In this document: positions 51,273 to 60,488 of the stretch, piece after piece | Position numbering within the stretch: position 1 is the stretch's first letter | How the letters are laid out: each line of letters opens with the position of its first letter | NCBI RefSeq assembly: GCF_022811725.1 | Contig: NZ_CP094527.1 | Location: 682,001-746,000, forward strand | Source of the DNA: Mucilaginibacter sp. SMC90 | GTDB taxonomy: Bacteria; Bacteroidota; Bacteroidia; Sphingobacteriales; Sphingobacteriaceae | Direction: 5' to 3' | Length of the DNA stretch: 64,000 bases | Translations under genes and position numbers: made by a program | The notes under the pieces: generated by a model | The model's database searches: none | Told to the model about the DNA's origin: nothing | The model's input: only the letters and a program-made list of their open reading frames with translations

Positions 51273-54200
51273 ATGGCTAAAAACATTACCAGTAAGGCGC
51301 CCGCAACAAGCGGAGGAAAGGGACTCAAAGCAGAACGCTATTTCAGCAAAGAAGGCATCAATGTTTATGACCTGTTTAAATATGAAAAACGCTCGTCGGT
51401 TATCCGTAACCCATCCGGCGATGCCGTGTTTGAAATGAACGATGTTGAAGTGCCGGCAGGCTGGTCGCAGGTGGCCACTGATATACTGGCCCAAAAATAT
51501 TTCCGCAAGGCTGGCGTTCCGCAGCCTGACGGCACAACCGGAGCCGAAAAAAGCATTAAACAGGTTGCCCATCGCATGGCCAATTGCTGGAAAGATTGGG
51601 GCATGCGTTACGGTTACTTTTCTACTCCTAAAGATGCCGATATATTTTACGACGAAATAGTTTATACCATAGCAGGGCAACTGGCCGCGCCAAACTCGCC
51701 GCAGTGGTTCAACACCGGCCTGCATACATCATACAGCATTACAGGAAAGCCGCAGGGGCATTATTTTGTGGATCCGGTAACAGAACAGCTAAGCAAATCG
51801 ACATCAGCATATGAGCGCCCTCAGCCTCATGCCTGCTTTATTCTTTCTGTTGATGACGACCTGGTGAACGAAGGTGGCATTATGGACCTTTGGGTTCGCG
51901 AAGCCCGTATCTTTAAATACGGATCGGGTGTTGGTACAAACTTCTCCAAGATTCGCGGTGATAACGAAAAGCTGTCGGGCGGCGGTTACTCTTCCGGCCT
52001 GATGTCGTTCCTTAAAATTGGCGACAGGGCAGCAGGTGCCATCAAATCGGGCGGAACAACCCGCAGGGCAGCAAAAATGGTTTGCCTTGACCTTGACCAC
52101 CCCGAAATTGAAAGTTTTGTGAATTGGAAGGTAGAGGAAGAGAAGAAAGTAGCTGCTTTAATAGCTGCCGGTTATTCTTCAGATTATGAGGGTGAGGCCT
52201 ATCGTACAGTATCCGGTCAAAATTCAAACAATTCGGTACGGATCCCCAATAGTTTTTTCAATGCACTTAAAACGGGTTCAAGCTGGAACCTAACCAGCCG
52301 CATGAGCGGCAAAACGGTAAAATCCATAGCTGCACAAAAGCTTTGGGATGATATTTCATTTGCCGCTTGGGCCTGTGCCGATCCGGGTGTACAGTTTGAC
52401 AGTACTATCAACGAATGGCATACCTGCCCCGAAGGCGGCCGGATCAATGCATCCAATCCATGTTCGGAATACATGTTTTTGGATAATACGGCCTGTAACC
52501 TCGCATCTATCAACCTCGCCCATTTCTTTGATCCGCAAACCCGCGTGTTTGATGTAAAAGGCTTTGAACACGCCTGCCGCATGTGGACCATCGTACTGGA
52601 AATTTCGGTATTGATGGCGCAGTTTCCATCGAAAGAAGTAGCGCAATTATCATATGATTATCGTACGCTTGGTTTGGGTTATGCCAACCTTGGTTCGGCA
52701 TTGATGGTAAATGGCATTCCTTATGATAGTGATGAGGCCCGCGCTATTGGCGGAGCGATTACTGCTATCATGACCGGTACTGCTTACGCTACCTCGGCCG
52801 AAATGGCCCGGGAACTTGGAGCTTTTAGCCGTTATAACGATAATAAAGCGCACATGATGCGTGTAATGCGCAACCACCGGTACGCCGCCTACAATTCAAC
52901 CGAAAACTACGAGGGACTGGAAATAGCCCCTCCGGGTATCGATCAAAAGATCTGCCCTGATTATTTGCTTTCAGCGGCCTGCAACGCCTGGGATAAAGCC
53001 GTTGAAATGGGTGAAAAATACGGTTATCGTAACGCGCAAACCACCGTAATTGCACCAACAGGTACTATTGGTTTGGTAATGGATTGTGATACTACCGGCA
53101 TAGAGCCCGATTTTGCCTTAGTGAAATTTAAAAAGCTATCTGGCGGGGGATATTTCAAAATTATCAACCAGGCAGTGCCCGAAGCCTTACGTAACTTAGG
53201 CTACCAGGAGCACGAGGTTATCGCAATTGTTAATTACGCCAAAGGTGCAGCCACTTTAAAAGGAGCTCCGCATATCAACATCGATATCCTTAAAGCCAAA
53301 GGTTTTACTGACAACGAACTGGAAAAACTGGACAAGGCAATGGTATCAGCTTTTGAAATTGGTTTTGCATTCAATATCTGGACATTAGGCGAAGACTGCC
53401 TGAAACGTCTTGGCATAAATGCCGAGCAATACAACGCTCCTGATTTTAACTTGTTAAAAGCAATAGGTTTCAATAAGAAACAAATTGCCGAGGCCAACGA
53501 ATATATCTGCGGAACCATGACCATTGAAGGAGCTCCGTATCTGAAGTTACAACACTATCCAATTTTTGATTGTGCCAACAAATGCGGTGCAAAGGGCGAA
53601 CGTTATATCCACGCTCATGGTCACATCAAAATGATGGCCGCCGCACAGCCTTTCCTTTCGGGGGCTATCTCCAAAACCATTAACCTGCCTAACGAAGCTA
53701 AGGTTGAAGAGATCAAAGATTGCTACGAGCTTTCATGGCAGCTGGGTTTAAAAGCTAATGCGCTTTACCGTGATGGCTGCAAACTGTCGCAACCACTGTC
53801 GACCAAATCGGACGTTAAAGAGGAAGCCGACGAAAAACTGGATACCGTTGAAGAAGTATTGGGCGAAGCGGCCAACGTAAAACTGAGCGACTTAACCCCC
53901 GAACAGGTTATTGAGGCAGCAATAGCTATCATGGAAAAATCGAAGGACACGGCCTTTATGCGCCAGCTTTCGCGCGTTGTACAAAAGAAACACCTGCCTT
54001 ATAAACGCCGCGGCTTTACACAAAAGGCCAGTATCGACGGGCAAACCGTTTTTGTGCGCACTGGTGAGTACGAGGACGGCACCCTGGGCGAGATCTTTGT
54101 GGATATGCACAAAGAAGGCGCAACATTTCGTTCACTCATGAACTGTTTTGCTATCGCGGTTTCCATCGGATTGCAATATGGTGTACCATTGGAAGAATAT

Positions 54201-54611
54201 GTAGAGAAATTTACCTTTACCCGTTTTGAGCCGGCCGGTATGGTTGTTGGCCATACCAATATCAAAAGTGCAACATCCATTATCGACTATATTTTCAGGA
54301 TGCTGGGCTATGAATACCAGGACCGGACCGATCTTGTACACATCATTACCGATAAGAACGGCGTATTAGGCAATCCGCAAATGGGCGATGAGGATTTCAA
54401 TGTTGATGAAACCAACGTTTACCAGCCATCTACCCATAATCAGGTATCTTCAGAAAATTCTTCAAATGCTCAAAGAAAAGGCTTATCTTTCGACGTTAGT
54501 ATGGGTGTGCAAAGCGATGCACCAAGCTGCAACGTTTGCGGGCATACCACGGTACGTTCGGGCACTTGCTACAAATGTTTAAACTGCGGTAACTCTATGG
54601 GTTGCTCTTAA
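51273..54611 (+). CDS. nrdJ: Adenosylcobalamin-dependent (class II) ribonucleotide reductase
   Basis: Makes deoxyribonucleotides using a B12-derived radical, without oxygen and without an NrdB partner. 1112 residues, the long form. Active-site blocks: SPQWFNTGLH, HACFILSVDDDLVNEGGIMDL, GSGVGTNFSKIRG, RRAAKMVCLDLDHPEI, NASNPCSEYMFLDNTACNLASINL (redox and radical Cys region) and TTVIAPTGTIGLVMDCDTTGIEPD. A C-terminal tail carries paired Cys (CNVCGHTTVRSGTCYKCLNCG) for reductase recharging. Monocistronic with a terminator. The cell therefore needs cobalamin, made or imported. Confidence 0.96.
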   Translation: MAKNITSKAPATSGGKGLKAERYFSKEGINVYDLFKYEKRSSVIRNPSGDAVFEMNDVEVPAGWSQVATDILAQKYFRKAGVPQPDGTTGAEKSIKQVAHRMANCWKDWGMRYGYFSTPKDADIFYDEIVYTIAGQLAAPNSPQWFNTGLHTSYSITGKPQGHYFVDPVTEQLSKSTSAYERPQPHACFILSVDDDLVNEGGIMDLWVREARIFKYGSGVGTNFSKIRGDNEKLSGGGYSSGLMSFLKIGDRAAGAIKSGGTTRRAAKMVCLDLDHPEIESFVNWKVEEEKKVAALIAAGYSSDYEGEAYRTVSGQNSNNSVRIPNSFFNALKTGSSWNLTSRMSGKTVKSIAAQKLWDDISFAAWACADPGVQFDSTINEWHTCPEGGRINASNPCSEYMFLDNTACNLASINLAHFFDPQTRVFDVKGFEHACRMWTIVLEISVLMAQFPSKEVAQLSYDYRTLGLGYANLGSALMVNGIPYDSDEARAIGGAITAIMTGTAYATSAEMARELGAFSRYNDNKAHMMRVMRNHRYAAYNSTENYEGLEIAPPGIDQKICPDYLLSAACNAWDKAVEMGEKYGYRNAQTTVIAPTGTIGLVMDCDTTGIEPDFALVKFKKLSGGGYFKIINQAVPEALRNLGYQEHEVIAIVNYAKGAATLKGAPHINIDILKAKGFTDNELEKLDKAMVSAFEIGFAFNIWTLGEDCLKRLGINAEQYNAPDFNLLKAIGFNKKQIAEANEYICGTMTIEGAPYLKLQHYPIFDCANKCGAKGERYIHAHGHIKMMAAAQPFLSGAISKTINLPNEAKVEEIKDCYELSWQLGLKANALYRDGCKLSQPLSTKSDVKEEADEKLDTVEEVLGEAANVKLSDLTPEQVIEAAIAIMEKSKDTAFMRQLSRVVQKKHLPYKRRGFTQKASIDGQTVFVRTGEYEDGTLGEIFVDMHKEGATFRSLMNCFAIAVSIGLQYGVPLEEYVEKFTFTRFEPAGMVVGHTNIKSATSIIDYIFRMLGYEYQDRTDLVHIITDKNGVLGNPQMGDEDFNVDETNVYQPSTHNQVSSENSSNAQRKGLSFDVSMGVQSDAPSCNVCGHTTVRSGTCYKCLNCGNSMGCS

Positions 54612-54653
54612 CAAAAGGATTTTCGATCAATTATAAATAGTTAATTATGTGAC

Positions 54654-54685
54654 AGCCCCGTCCCTCAGGCGGGGCTTGTTTGTTT
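54654..54685 (+). terminator. Intrinsic terminator of nrdJ
   Basis: Stem AGCCCCG / CGGGGCT (7 bp) with a 9-nt loop followed by TGTTTGTTTTT. Confidence 0.8.
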
Positions 54686-54734
54686 TTAGGGCGGTAATTA
54701 TTACTTACTGTCATAACAAATTAAGCCAATCAAA

Positions 54735-54763
54735 AAACTCCCCCTTTAGGGGGCCGGGGGGCT
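54735..54763. repeat. CTCCCCCTTTAGGGGGCC palindromic element
   Basis: Near-identical to the copy covering the gmk stop codon at 20397-20421. It is 22 bp upstream of the DUF1835 start. Confidence 0.75.
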
Positions 54764-54785
54764 AATTATTTATAACTTAGCTTTT

Positions 54786-55574
54786 ATGAACTCTATCCTA
54801 CACATATTAAATGGTGATGCCGCGTTAGATGGTTTTGATCAGACCGGGCTCGACGGTGATGTTATGGTTTGGCGTGAAGTATTTTCTGAAGGTCCGCTGG
54901 AGGAAAATATCCTGTCGGGTAGTTTTTGGAGCGCCCGCCGCAACTGGATCGAAAAAACATTTGACGCACCCGAGGGCGATTATCAGCATAAAGTGTTGGA
55001 TGAATTGGGCAAACTCAACAGCCAGTATAAAGAGATCAACCTGTGGTTTGAATTTGATTTGCATTGCCAGGTAAACTTGCTGGGTGTTTTGGAAATGCTA
55101 TCGCTCAAAACGGATATGTCGGCACCGGCTATTTACCTCATTTGTTTGGCAGATTGTATTCAGTTTGATAACAAGAAAGGCCTTGGTGAACTAACCGGCG
55201 AGCAATTTGAAGAATTGTACGATGCGCGCGAACGCCTGAACGAATGGGAACTGGGCCTTGCCTTTGATGCCTGGAGACTGTATGTAAATAATGACCTGGC
55301 CGGGTTAGAAAAATGGCTTAATGAAAACTCCTTTTGGGGTGCCGTACCCCTGCTTAAACCCGCGCTAAAAGCACACCTGAAACGGATGCAAATCAATGCA
55401 GATGGGTTAACTTATATTGAGCAAAGACTATTGGATATTTACAACAGCGGCGCTAAAACCAAATCAGCCATTTATATTGTGTTCTGGAAAACTGAAAGTA
55501 TTTTTGGTTTTGGTGATTCGGAAATTGATATCTACCTTAATAGATTGCAAGAAAAGGGGTTGATTGAATTATAG
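54786..55574 (+). CDS. DUF1835 domain-containing protein
   Basis: 262 residues. The N-terminal DUF1835 domain is recognisable: HILNGDAALDGFDQTGLDGDVMVWREVFSEGPL, with later INLWFEFDLHCQVNLLGVLEML. The C-terminal half (about 140-262) is helical, including GLAFDAWRLYVNNDLAGLEKWL and LTYIEQRLLDIYNSGAKTKS, as in the paired DUF3658-type region. Function is unknown; some relatives are described as regulatory. No operon partner. Confidence 0.82.
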   Translation: MNSILHILNGDAALDGFDQTGLDGDVMVWREVFSEGPLEENILSGSFWSARRNWIEKTFDAPEGDYQHKVLDELGKLNSQYKEINLWFEFDLHCQVNLLGVLEMLSLKTDMSAPAIYLICLADCIQFDNKKGLGELTGEQFEELYDARERLNEWELGLAFDAWRLYVNNDLAGLEKWLNENSFWGAVPLLKPALKAHLKRMQINADGLTYIEQRLLDIYNSGAKTKSAIYIVFWKTESIFGFGDSEIDIYLNRLQEKGLIEL

Positions 55575-56046
55575 ATTGCCTCCCTGCGGAAGCAATAGCC
55601 CATGAATTGACAATTCCCTTCCCTGGGTTTAAGTTTACCCACAAAATTTATCAATCCAAAATTTCAATAGGAGGCACCTACGGAGCCAAAAAATCTCCTC
55701 TTTAGGGCTATAAACACGTGGCCCCGCTGGGGCCGGCTGGTTTTATAATATAATCAGATACTAATTAATGCTTAAGGACAGATGCACCGGAGGTGCAAAA
55801 GGTTTGTAGCATAAAAGTATAGAAATACCTTTTGACCCAGAGGGTCAAAACAAAACACCTTGCTGATTAAACGACAAAACAATTTTGTGGGTTAACTAAA
55901 CCCCTGGGAGGGGTGCGTTGGGGCTGTGTATTGGCAGGGAGGGGTTTATACGTCTTGCTCACGATTAGGCAACTCACTTAAACCTTTCCCTACACCTTCT
56001 CTGGGGAGGAAATCGGACAGACCCCACCAATATTCGTAAATGCCCC
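55575..56046. other. 472-bp gene-free region dominated by a palindromic mosaic
   Basis: Most of it is the inverted-repeat element at 55621-55908. The remainder includes a GC-rich CTGGGGAGGAAATCGGACAG stretch near 56000 of the CCCCT repeat type. No coding frame is supported. Confidence 0.7.
55621..55908. repeat. Large fold-back element with internal mini-palindromes
   Basis: Terminal arms 55621-55648 (CCCTGGGTTTAAGTTTACCC...) and 55881-55908 (...GGGTTAACTAAACCCCTGGG) are inverted with a few mismatches. Inside are GGCACCTACGGAGCC, GGCCCCGCTGGGGCC (55720-55734), GCACCGGAGGTGC (55784-55796) and TTTGACCC-AGA-GGGTCAAA (55831-55849). Confidence 0.8.
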
Positions 56047-57612
56047 CTATGGCACCGTAACCGCTATTGTAGGTGAGCGTTCACTTTCATTCTTCATCCT
56101 GTCAAGTGCCGTAACCACATAGAAATATATTTTACCCTTAACAACGGTATTGTCATCATAACCCAGCGCAGGATCATATTTGATCTTGAGGATATTTTTA
56201 GGATTTTCGATATCAATTTTTTCGCCATCATCAAAGCGGTATACAACATAGCCATAAACCGGCTCTTCGTCTTTAGCCAGCGTTGGCGTGAGCCATCTTA
56301 CCGCTACGCTTTTGCCTGCGGCTTTGGCCGTAACCTGTTGCGGGGCATTAGGTGGTATCGAATCGCGCCATAGCATTACAGGCGGCAGTGCAGGATACTG
56401 GTAGTAATTATCCCGCAATGAATCGGTAAAACCAAGCGGATTACTGGTAAGTGAATTTGAACTGAAATAAACACTGCCCTGTACCCTTGGGTTATCACGT
56501 ATGAGTTCTATTTGCTGTGGCAACTGCGCAGGGTTTCTGAAAGCCTGTACCTTGCGCTCATTGATGCGGTATGCAGCCTGCCCTATATACAAGTGCCTGC
56601 CGTAGGTGTTATCACTCCACCAGCTTAGTAGTTTTTGAAAATCGGCAGCGCGGTTGCCTATCTGCCAGTAAAGCTGCGGATTAATATAATCTATCCAGCC
56701 TTCTTTTACCCATTTACGGGTATCGGCATAGTTTTCATAATATGACGAGCCGCCGTTGGTTTCAGAGCCTTCTTCATTTTGAGCTTTATTGGCCCAAATA
56801 CCAAACGGACTGATACCGAATTTGATATTAGGGTCATGCGCATGTACGCTATCTGCAATCATTTTTATCAGCAGGTCTACATTGTGGCGGCGCCAGTCTT
56901 TAATGTTATCATAGCCTTCGCCATACTGTTTAAACGTTGCATCATCGTTTATTTTTTGCCCGGCAATGGGGTATGGGTAAAAATAATCGTCCATGTGTAC
57001 ACCGTCGATATCATAGTTATCTACCACATCCAGTATCACTTGTACAATATAATCGCGCACCTCGGGCAAGCCTGGATTAAAAGTTTTTATGCCGCCATAG
57101 GTAAAAAACCATTCTGGCTTAATTTTGGTGATGTGCTGTGGGCTTAGCGCTGCAAAGTTGCCATCAAACGTAGCACGGTAAGGGTTAAACCAGGCATGCA
57201 GCTCCATGCCGCGCTTGTGCGCTTCGGTAATAGCAAACTCAAGCGGGTCATAGTTTGGGCTTGGTGCCTGCCCTTGTTTACCGGTTAAATATTTTGACCA
57301 GGGCTCGCGGCTTTTGGCGTAAAAAGCATCGGCAGCGGGCCTTACCTGTAACATAACTGCATTAATGCCGGTTTCCTGGTGCGAGTTTAATATATCGATA
57401 AGCTCCTGCTTCTGTTTTTCGGATGGCGACCTGGAATTGGTGGGCCAGTCGATATTAACCACGGTAGCTATCCATACCCCCCTGAATTCGCGTTTGGGCT
57501 GCATTTTTGCTTCAACCGGGGCCGGTACAAGCTCGGCCGGCTGTGCGCTAACTGTTAAGTATGTAATCAGGGATATGATCAGGAGTATGAACCGTTTGTA
57601 TATATGCATCAA
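56047..57612 (-). CDS. Secreted GHL10-type glycoside hydrolase-like protein with fibronectin III domain
   Basis: 521 residues with a signal peptide (FILLIISLITYLTVSAQPAE). The GHL10 (DUF187, YngK-like) TIM barrel spans about 40-400: REFRGVWIATVVNIDWPT, GINAVMLQVRPAADAFYAK, GMELHAWFNPYRATF, YDIDGVHMDDYFYPYP and KFGISPFGIWAN, then WIDYINPQLYWQIG. A C-terminal FN3-like domain follows (PPNAPQQVTAKAAGKSVAVRW). Members are thought to act on peptidoglycan or related glycans in the envelope; substrate not shown. It stands alone. Confidence 0.9.
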   Translation of the reverse strand: MMHIYKRFILLIISLITYLTVSAQPAELVPAPVEAKMQPKREFRGVWIATVVNIDWPTNSRSPSEKQKQELIDILNSHQETGINAVMLQVRPAADAFYAKSREPWSKYLTGKQGQAPSPNYDPLEFAITEAHKRGMELHAWFNPYRATFDGNFAALSPQHITKIKPEWFFTYGGIKTFNPGLPEVRDYIVQVILDVVDNYDIDGVHMDDYFYPYPIAGQKINDDATFKQYGEGYDNIKDWRRHNVDLLIKMIADSVHAHDPNIKFGISPFGIWANKAQNEEGSETNGGSSYYENYADTRKWVKEGWIDYINPQLYWQIGNRAADFQKLLSWWSDNTYGRHLYIGQAAYRINERKVQAFRNPAQLPQQIELIRDNPRVQGSVYFSSNSLTSNPLGFTDSLRDNYYQYPALPPVMLWRDSIPPNAPQQVTAKAAGKSVAVRWLTPTLAKDEEPVYGYVVYRFDDGEKIDIENPKNILKIKYDPALGYDDNTVVKGKIYFYVVTALDRMKNESERSPTIAVTVP

Positions 57613-57945
57613 ATAATATTAAGTTAGAAAGCTGCAAAGATATAAACTCATAACGTAGCAGGCTTATTATGAAGTATAAAAATTGAAGCCGTATTGTGTT
57701 TTAAACATTTTGTATTTATTTTAGCACCACGCCTAACACAATTGATGTAATAATTTTTTTTAAATCATATTTTTATTGTTTTAACGTTCAATAGGTTGAT
57801 CATTAAAAATAAACACGCCTGTATATACTTACAGGAGAGCGCTTTACATCAATAACAGTTGATATTTCGCCAAAAACTAAACACTATAGCTAAGCTTTTG
57901 TTATACCACTTGCTTAACTATGCTAAAACTTAACATTTAATTGCT
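57613..57945. other. Divergent spacer between the GHL10 gene and the coiled-coil gene
   Basis: AT-rich 333-bp region that must carry two divergent promoters. I see no exact TAnnTTTG with a well-spaced -33 box, no repeat and no small gene. Confidence 0.5.
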
Positions 57946-58863
57946 ATGGAAAACCAATCTGGGCAACAACAACCTAAGAAAAACTCAAACGTCATTTATT
58001 TTCTTATCGTAGTAGTACTTGCTTTATTGGGTACCGATGTGTACCTGTACCTGCAAAAAAACAACTCCGATAAAAAAATAGTTTATCAGCATGATGAGCA
58101 AACAAGGCTTCAAACCGAGCTTGACAGTCTTGAATCGCAGGTTGAACAGGTCACTGCAGGCAAAGCCAAAATGACCGCCGCGCTAACCGCCAAAAACGAC
58201 TCGTTAAAGTCGACCATCAAAATTCTGAGAGCCAAACTGGCTAAAGGTAAACTTACCACGCAGGAACTTGCCAAAGTACAGGAAGATGTGAAACAGCTTC
58301 GCTATTTTGTAACTAAGTACACTGCTGATATCGATGAGCTTAAAAAACAAAACACATCGCTTACCAATGAGCGGGATACCCTGAAAACCAACCTGGCAAC
58401 AGTTGCTAAAAAGGTGGATACGCTCTCCAAACAGAATGAAGATCTTGGTGCTAAGGTTAAAGTAGCCCAGGCGCTCAAGCTGGCAACATCAGATGTGGTG
58501 GCCTATAAAATAAAAGGTAGCGGCAAGGAGGTTGATGTAACCCGGGCAAACCCGGCCAAAAAATTGAAGATCAACTTCACCGTAGCCAGTAACACTCTGG
58601 CAACAAAAGCCATGCATGATATCTATGTACGTGTTATTGATCCTACCGGTAACCTGATCACTGCACCTGATTCGGGCACTTTCAGCGCCGACGGCCAGGA
58701 TCTGCAATACACCTACAAAACATCAATTGATTTTAAAGATGATGGTTCACAATACACCATCGACTGGATCAACCCAACCTTACCATTTCAAAAAGGAACA
58801 TATACCATTATGCTTTATGCCGATGGCGGTACTATGGGTAAAACAGGTGTAACACTTAAATAA
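57946..58863 (+). CDS. Membrane-anchored coiled-coil protein
   Basis: 305 residues. A short N-terminal cytoplasmic tail (MENQSGQQQPKKNSN) and one membrane helix (VIYFLIVVVLALLGTDVYLYL, 16-36) precede a long heptad-rich coiled coil (about 50-180: LQTELDSLESQVEQV, LKKQNTSLTNERDTLKTNL, VDTLSKQNEDLGAKV). The C-terminal 120 residues form a beta domain (KLKINFTVASNTLATKAMHDIYVRV, GTYTIMLYADG). A periplasm-facing structural role is likely; I know of no assigned function. It has its own terminator. Confidence 0.82.
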   Translation: MENQSGQQQPKKNSNVIYFLIVVVLALLGTDVYLYLQKNNSDKKIVYQHDEQTRLQTELDSLESQVEQVTAGKAKMTAALTAKNDSLKSTIKILRAKLAKGKLTTQELAKVQEDVKQLRYFVTKYTADIDELKKQNTSLTNERDTLKTNLATVAKKVDTLSKQNEDLGAKVKVAQALKLATSDVVAYKIKGSGKEVDVTRANPAKKLKINFTVASNTLATKAMHDIYVRVIDPTGNLITAPDSGTFSADGQDLQYTYKTSIDFKDDGSQYTIDWINPTLPFQKGTYTIMLYADGGTMGKTGVTLK

Positions 58864-58913
58864 TTTTCGGCACTGATTTTTTCGAATCAGGACGAATTAC
58901 ACGAATAAAAGGG

Positions 58914-58950
58914 AGAGGCCCGGTTTGCGTAGCAAACCGGGCCTCTTTTT
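58914..58950 (+). terminator. Strong intrinsic terminator after the coiled-coil gene
   Basis: Perfect 15-bp stem AGAGGCCCGGTTTGC / GCAAACCGGGCCTCT with a 3-nt loop, followed by TTTTT. Confidence 0.95.
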
Positions 58951-58987
58951 TCTGATTATGTTGTTTCGCAAACCCCTTTAAAATCAT

Positions 58988-59071
58988 GTCATTGCGAGCG
59001 CAGCGCGGCAATCGCATGCTATACAGGGTGGCCATGCTTCCGTGCGATTGCCACGCTGCGCTCGCAATGAC
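58988..59071. repeat. Dispersed palindromic element (GTCATTGCGAGCGCAGCG type)
   Basis: Cleanest copy in the window: arms GTCATTGCGAGCGCAGCGCG and GCGCTCGCAATGAC; inner GGCAATCGCATGC and GCGATTGCCACGC. Located between convergent genes. Confidence 0.85.
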
Positions 59072-59081
59072 ATAATGGAAT

Positions 59082-60476
59082 TTACATTTTCATCAGCGCC
59101 GGGCTTATCCTTAAATAAACCTCAAATCCAACCGGGGCACTGCCATAAAGCGGTTTTAATGCCGTTGGCGATACATTTAGCGTTGCTTGTACACCACCAG
59201 TTACATTGGTATTTTTAAAGCTGCTTAAAATGCGGTTAACCCCTAATGTTAAAGCGTTGATATTGAAGTTGGGGTTTAGCGGATAGGCGTCATGCATGTC
59301 CAATTCCTCAGCATCTTTTTGCACAAACTCATATCTGCCATAAACAGCGGTTTTGTTGAGTTGAAAAGTATTCTCTAACAATACAGATGGCTGCGTTTTA
59401 TGATTATCCGAGTAGTGATTTTGTCCGTAAACCAATGTTGTTGCAACATAACTGTTTTTACCTAACATTTTGGTATGGATGGCTGAGGCTGTAAACCTAT
59501 TCACGTTTTGCGCCGGTTCTGCTTCTTCCGGGCTGTGGATCCATCCCTCAGATACCTGCAGCGCCCATTCTTTTGACGGATTGTAAGATAAACGGGCCGA
59601 GTACGAATCGAACCGCATCTTATCAAAATCATACCGGTGTTCATCCGGCTCGCGGCCTGTAAATATAGATCCCTCCAGCTTTACATTTTTTATGCGGAAA
59701 CCCAATGTAGCTACCCCAAAGGTAATATGTGTAGCGTCCTGGTAATGATGACCAAGCGGTGCATCGGGATCATTGATAGCCGATAACCTGTGCATAAACA
59801 CCGGCGGACCTAATGCCGGTTCGCCCGGATATCCAAAAGAGAGGGAGATATCGGCATCCTTTGCCACGCGTTGGGTATAGGCCACGCTCAACTCAGCAAA
59901 AAGATCATGTGGGTGTTGTTTATCAACCAGTTTTTGCCCTTTATATGATTCGCCGGTTTGATAAAGGAGCGGATAACCGCCATTGCCAACCAAAAGAGGA
60001 TCAAGAGAGAACATGGTGTTGATAGAAAACAGACCATTGTTACCCACCTTACGCTGGGTCATGAACATGAGCCAGTTAGGCACATCGAGCCTGTTGCTGC
60101 CTCCGCGTTTGCCGGAGTTAAAAAGGTCCTGGTTGTTATAACGGGCAAAGAAACTTCCGTGCACCATGCTCATCCACTTTTTACCATGGATCATGTAGGC
60201 ATACATCGGCGTTTCATCCGGCACCCATGAAGTTCCGGAACCGTCGCGGTTCATGGGTAAATCGCGCGAGAACTGGCTGGTCATCATCATATGGTGGTGC
60301 ATGGGGGTATCCATTTTCATATCTCCCATGTTCATACCGTCCATCACCATGGGTTTTGTGCTGTTCATGCGTAGATTTTTCTTTGTCGTATCGCTCATCT
60401 GCATGTCATGATGATGTTGGGCAAATGTGCTAACCGACATCACGGACATGATGATGAACAAAATATATGATTTCAT
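59082..60476 (-). CDS. Outer-membrane beta-barrel protein with His/Met-rich N-terminus
   Basis: 464 residues with a signal peptide (LFIIMSVMSVSTFAQ). The mature N-terminus is extraordinarily rich in His and Met (HHHDMQMSD, MDGMNMGDMKMDTPMHHHMMM), a pattern typical of copper or silver binding. The rest alternates as beta strands (ADISLSFGYPGEP, FGVATLGFRIKNVKLEGSIFTG, GVQATLNVSPTALKPL), fitting a porin-like barrel. It is the last of four leftward genes that also encode a heavy-metal-associated domain protein. Role in copper resistance or export is inferred, not proven. Confidence 0.82.
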   Translation of the reverse strand: MKSYILFIIMSVMSVSTFAQHHHDMQMSDTTKKNLRMNSTKPMVMDGMNMGDMKMDTPMHHHMMMTSQFSRDLPMNRDGSGTSWVPDETPMYAYMIHGKKWMSMVHGSFFARYNNQDLFNSGKRGGSNRLDVPNWLMFMTQRKVGNNGLFSINTMFSLDPLLVGNGGYPLLYQTGESYKGQKLVDKQHPHDLFAELSVAYTQRVAKDADISLSFGYPGEPALGPPVFMHRLSAINDPDAPLGHHYQDATHITFGVATLGFRIKNVKLEGSIFTGREPDEHRYDFDKMRFDSYSARLSYNPSKEWALQVSEGWIHSPEEAEPAQNVNRFTASAIHTKMLGKNSYVATTLVYGQNHYSDNHKTQPSVLLENTFQLNKTAVYGRYEFVQKDAEELDMHDAYPLNPNFNINALTLGVNRILSSFKNTNVTGGVQATLNVSPTALKPLYGSAPVGFEVYLRISPALMKM

Positions 60477-60488
60477 AGCAGAGTAGGG

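Noticed and set aside
55621-55908. Insertion sequence
   Set aside because: It has inverted arms but no transposase frame; better described as a fold-back element.
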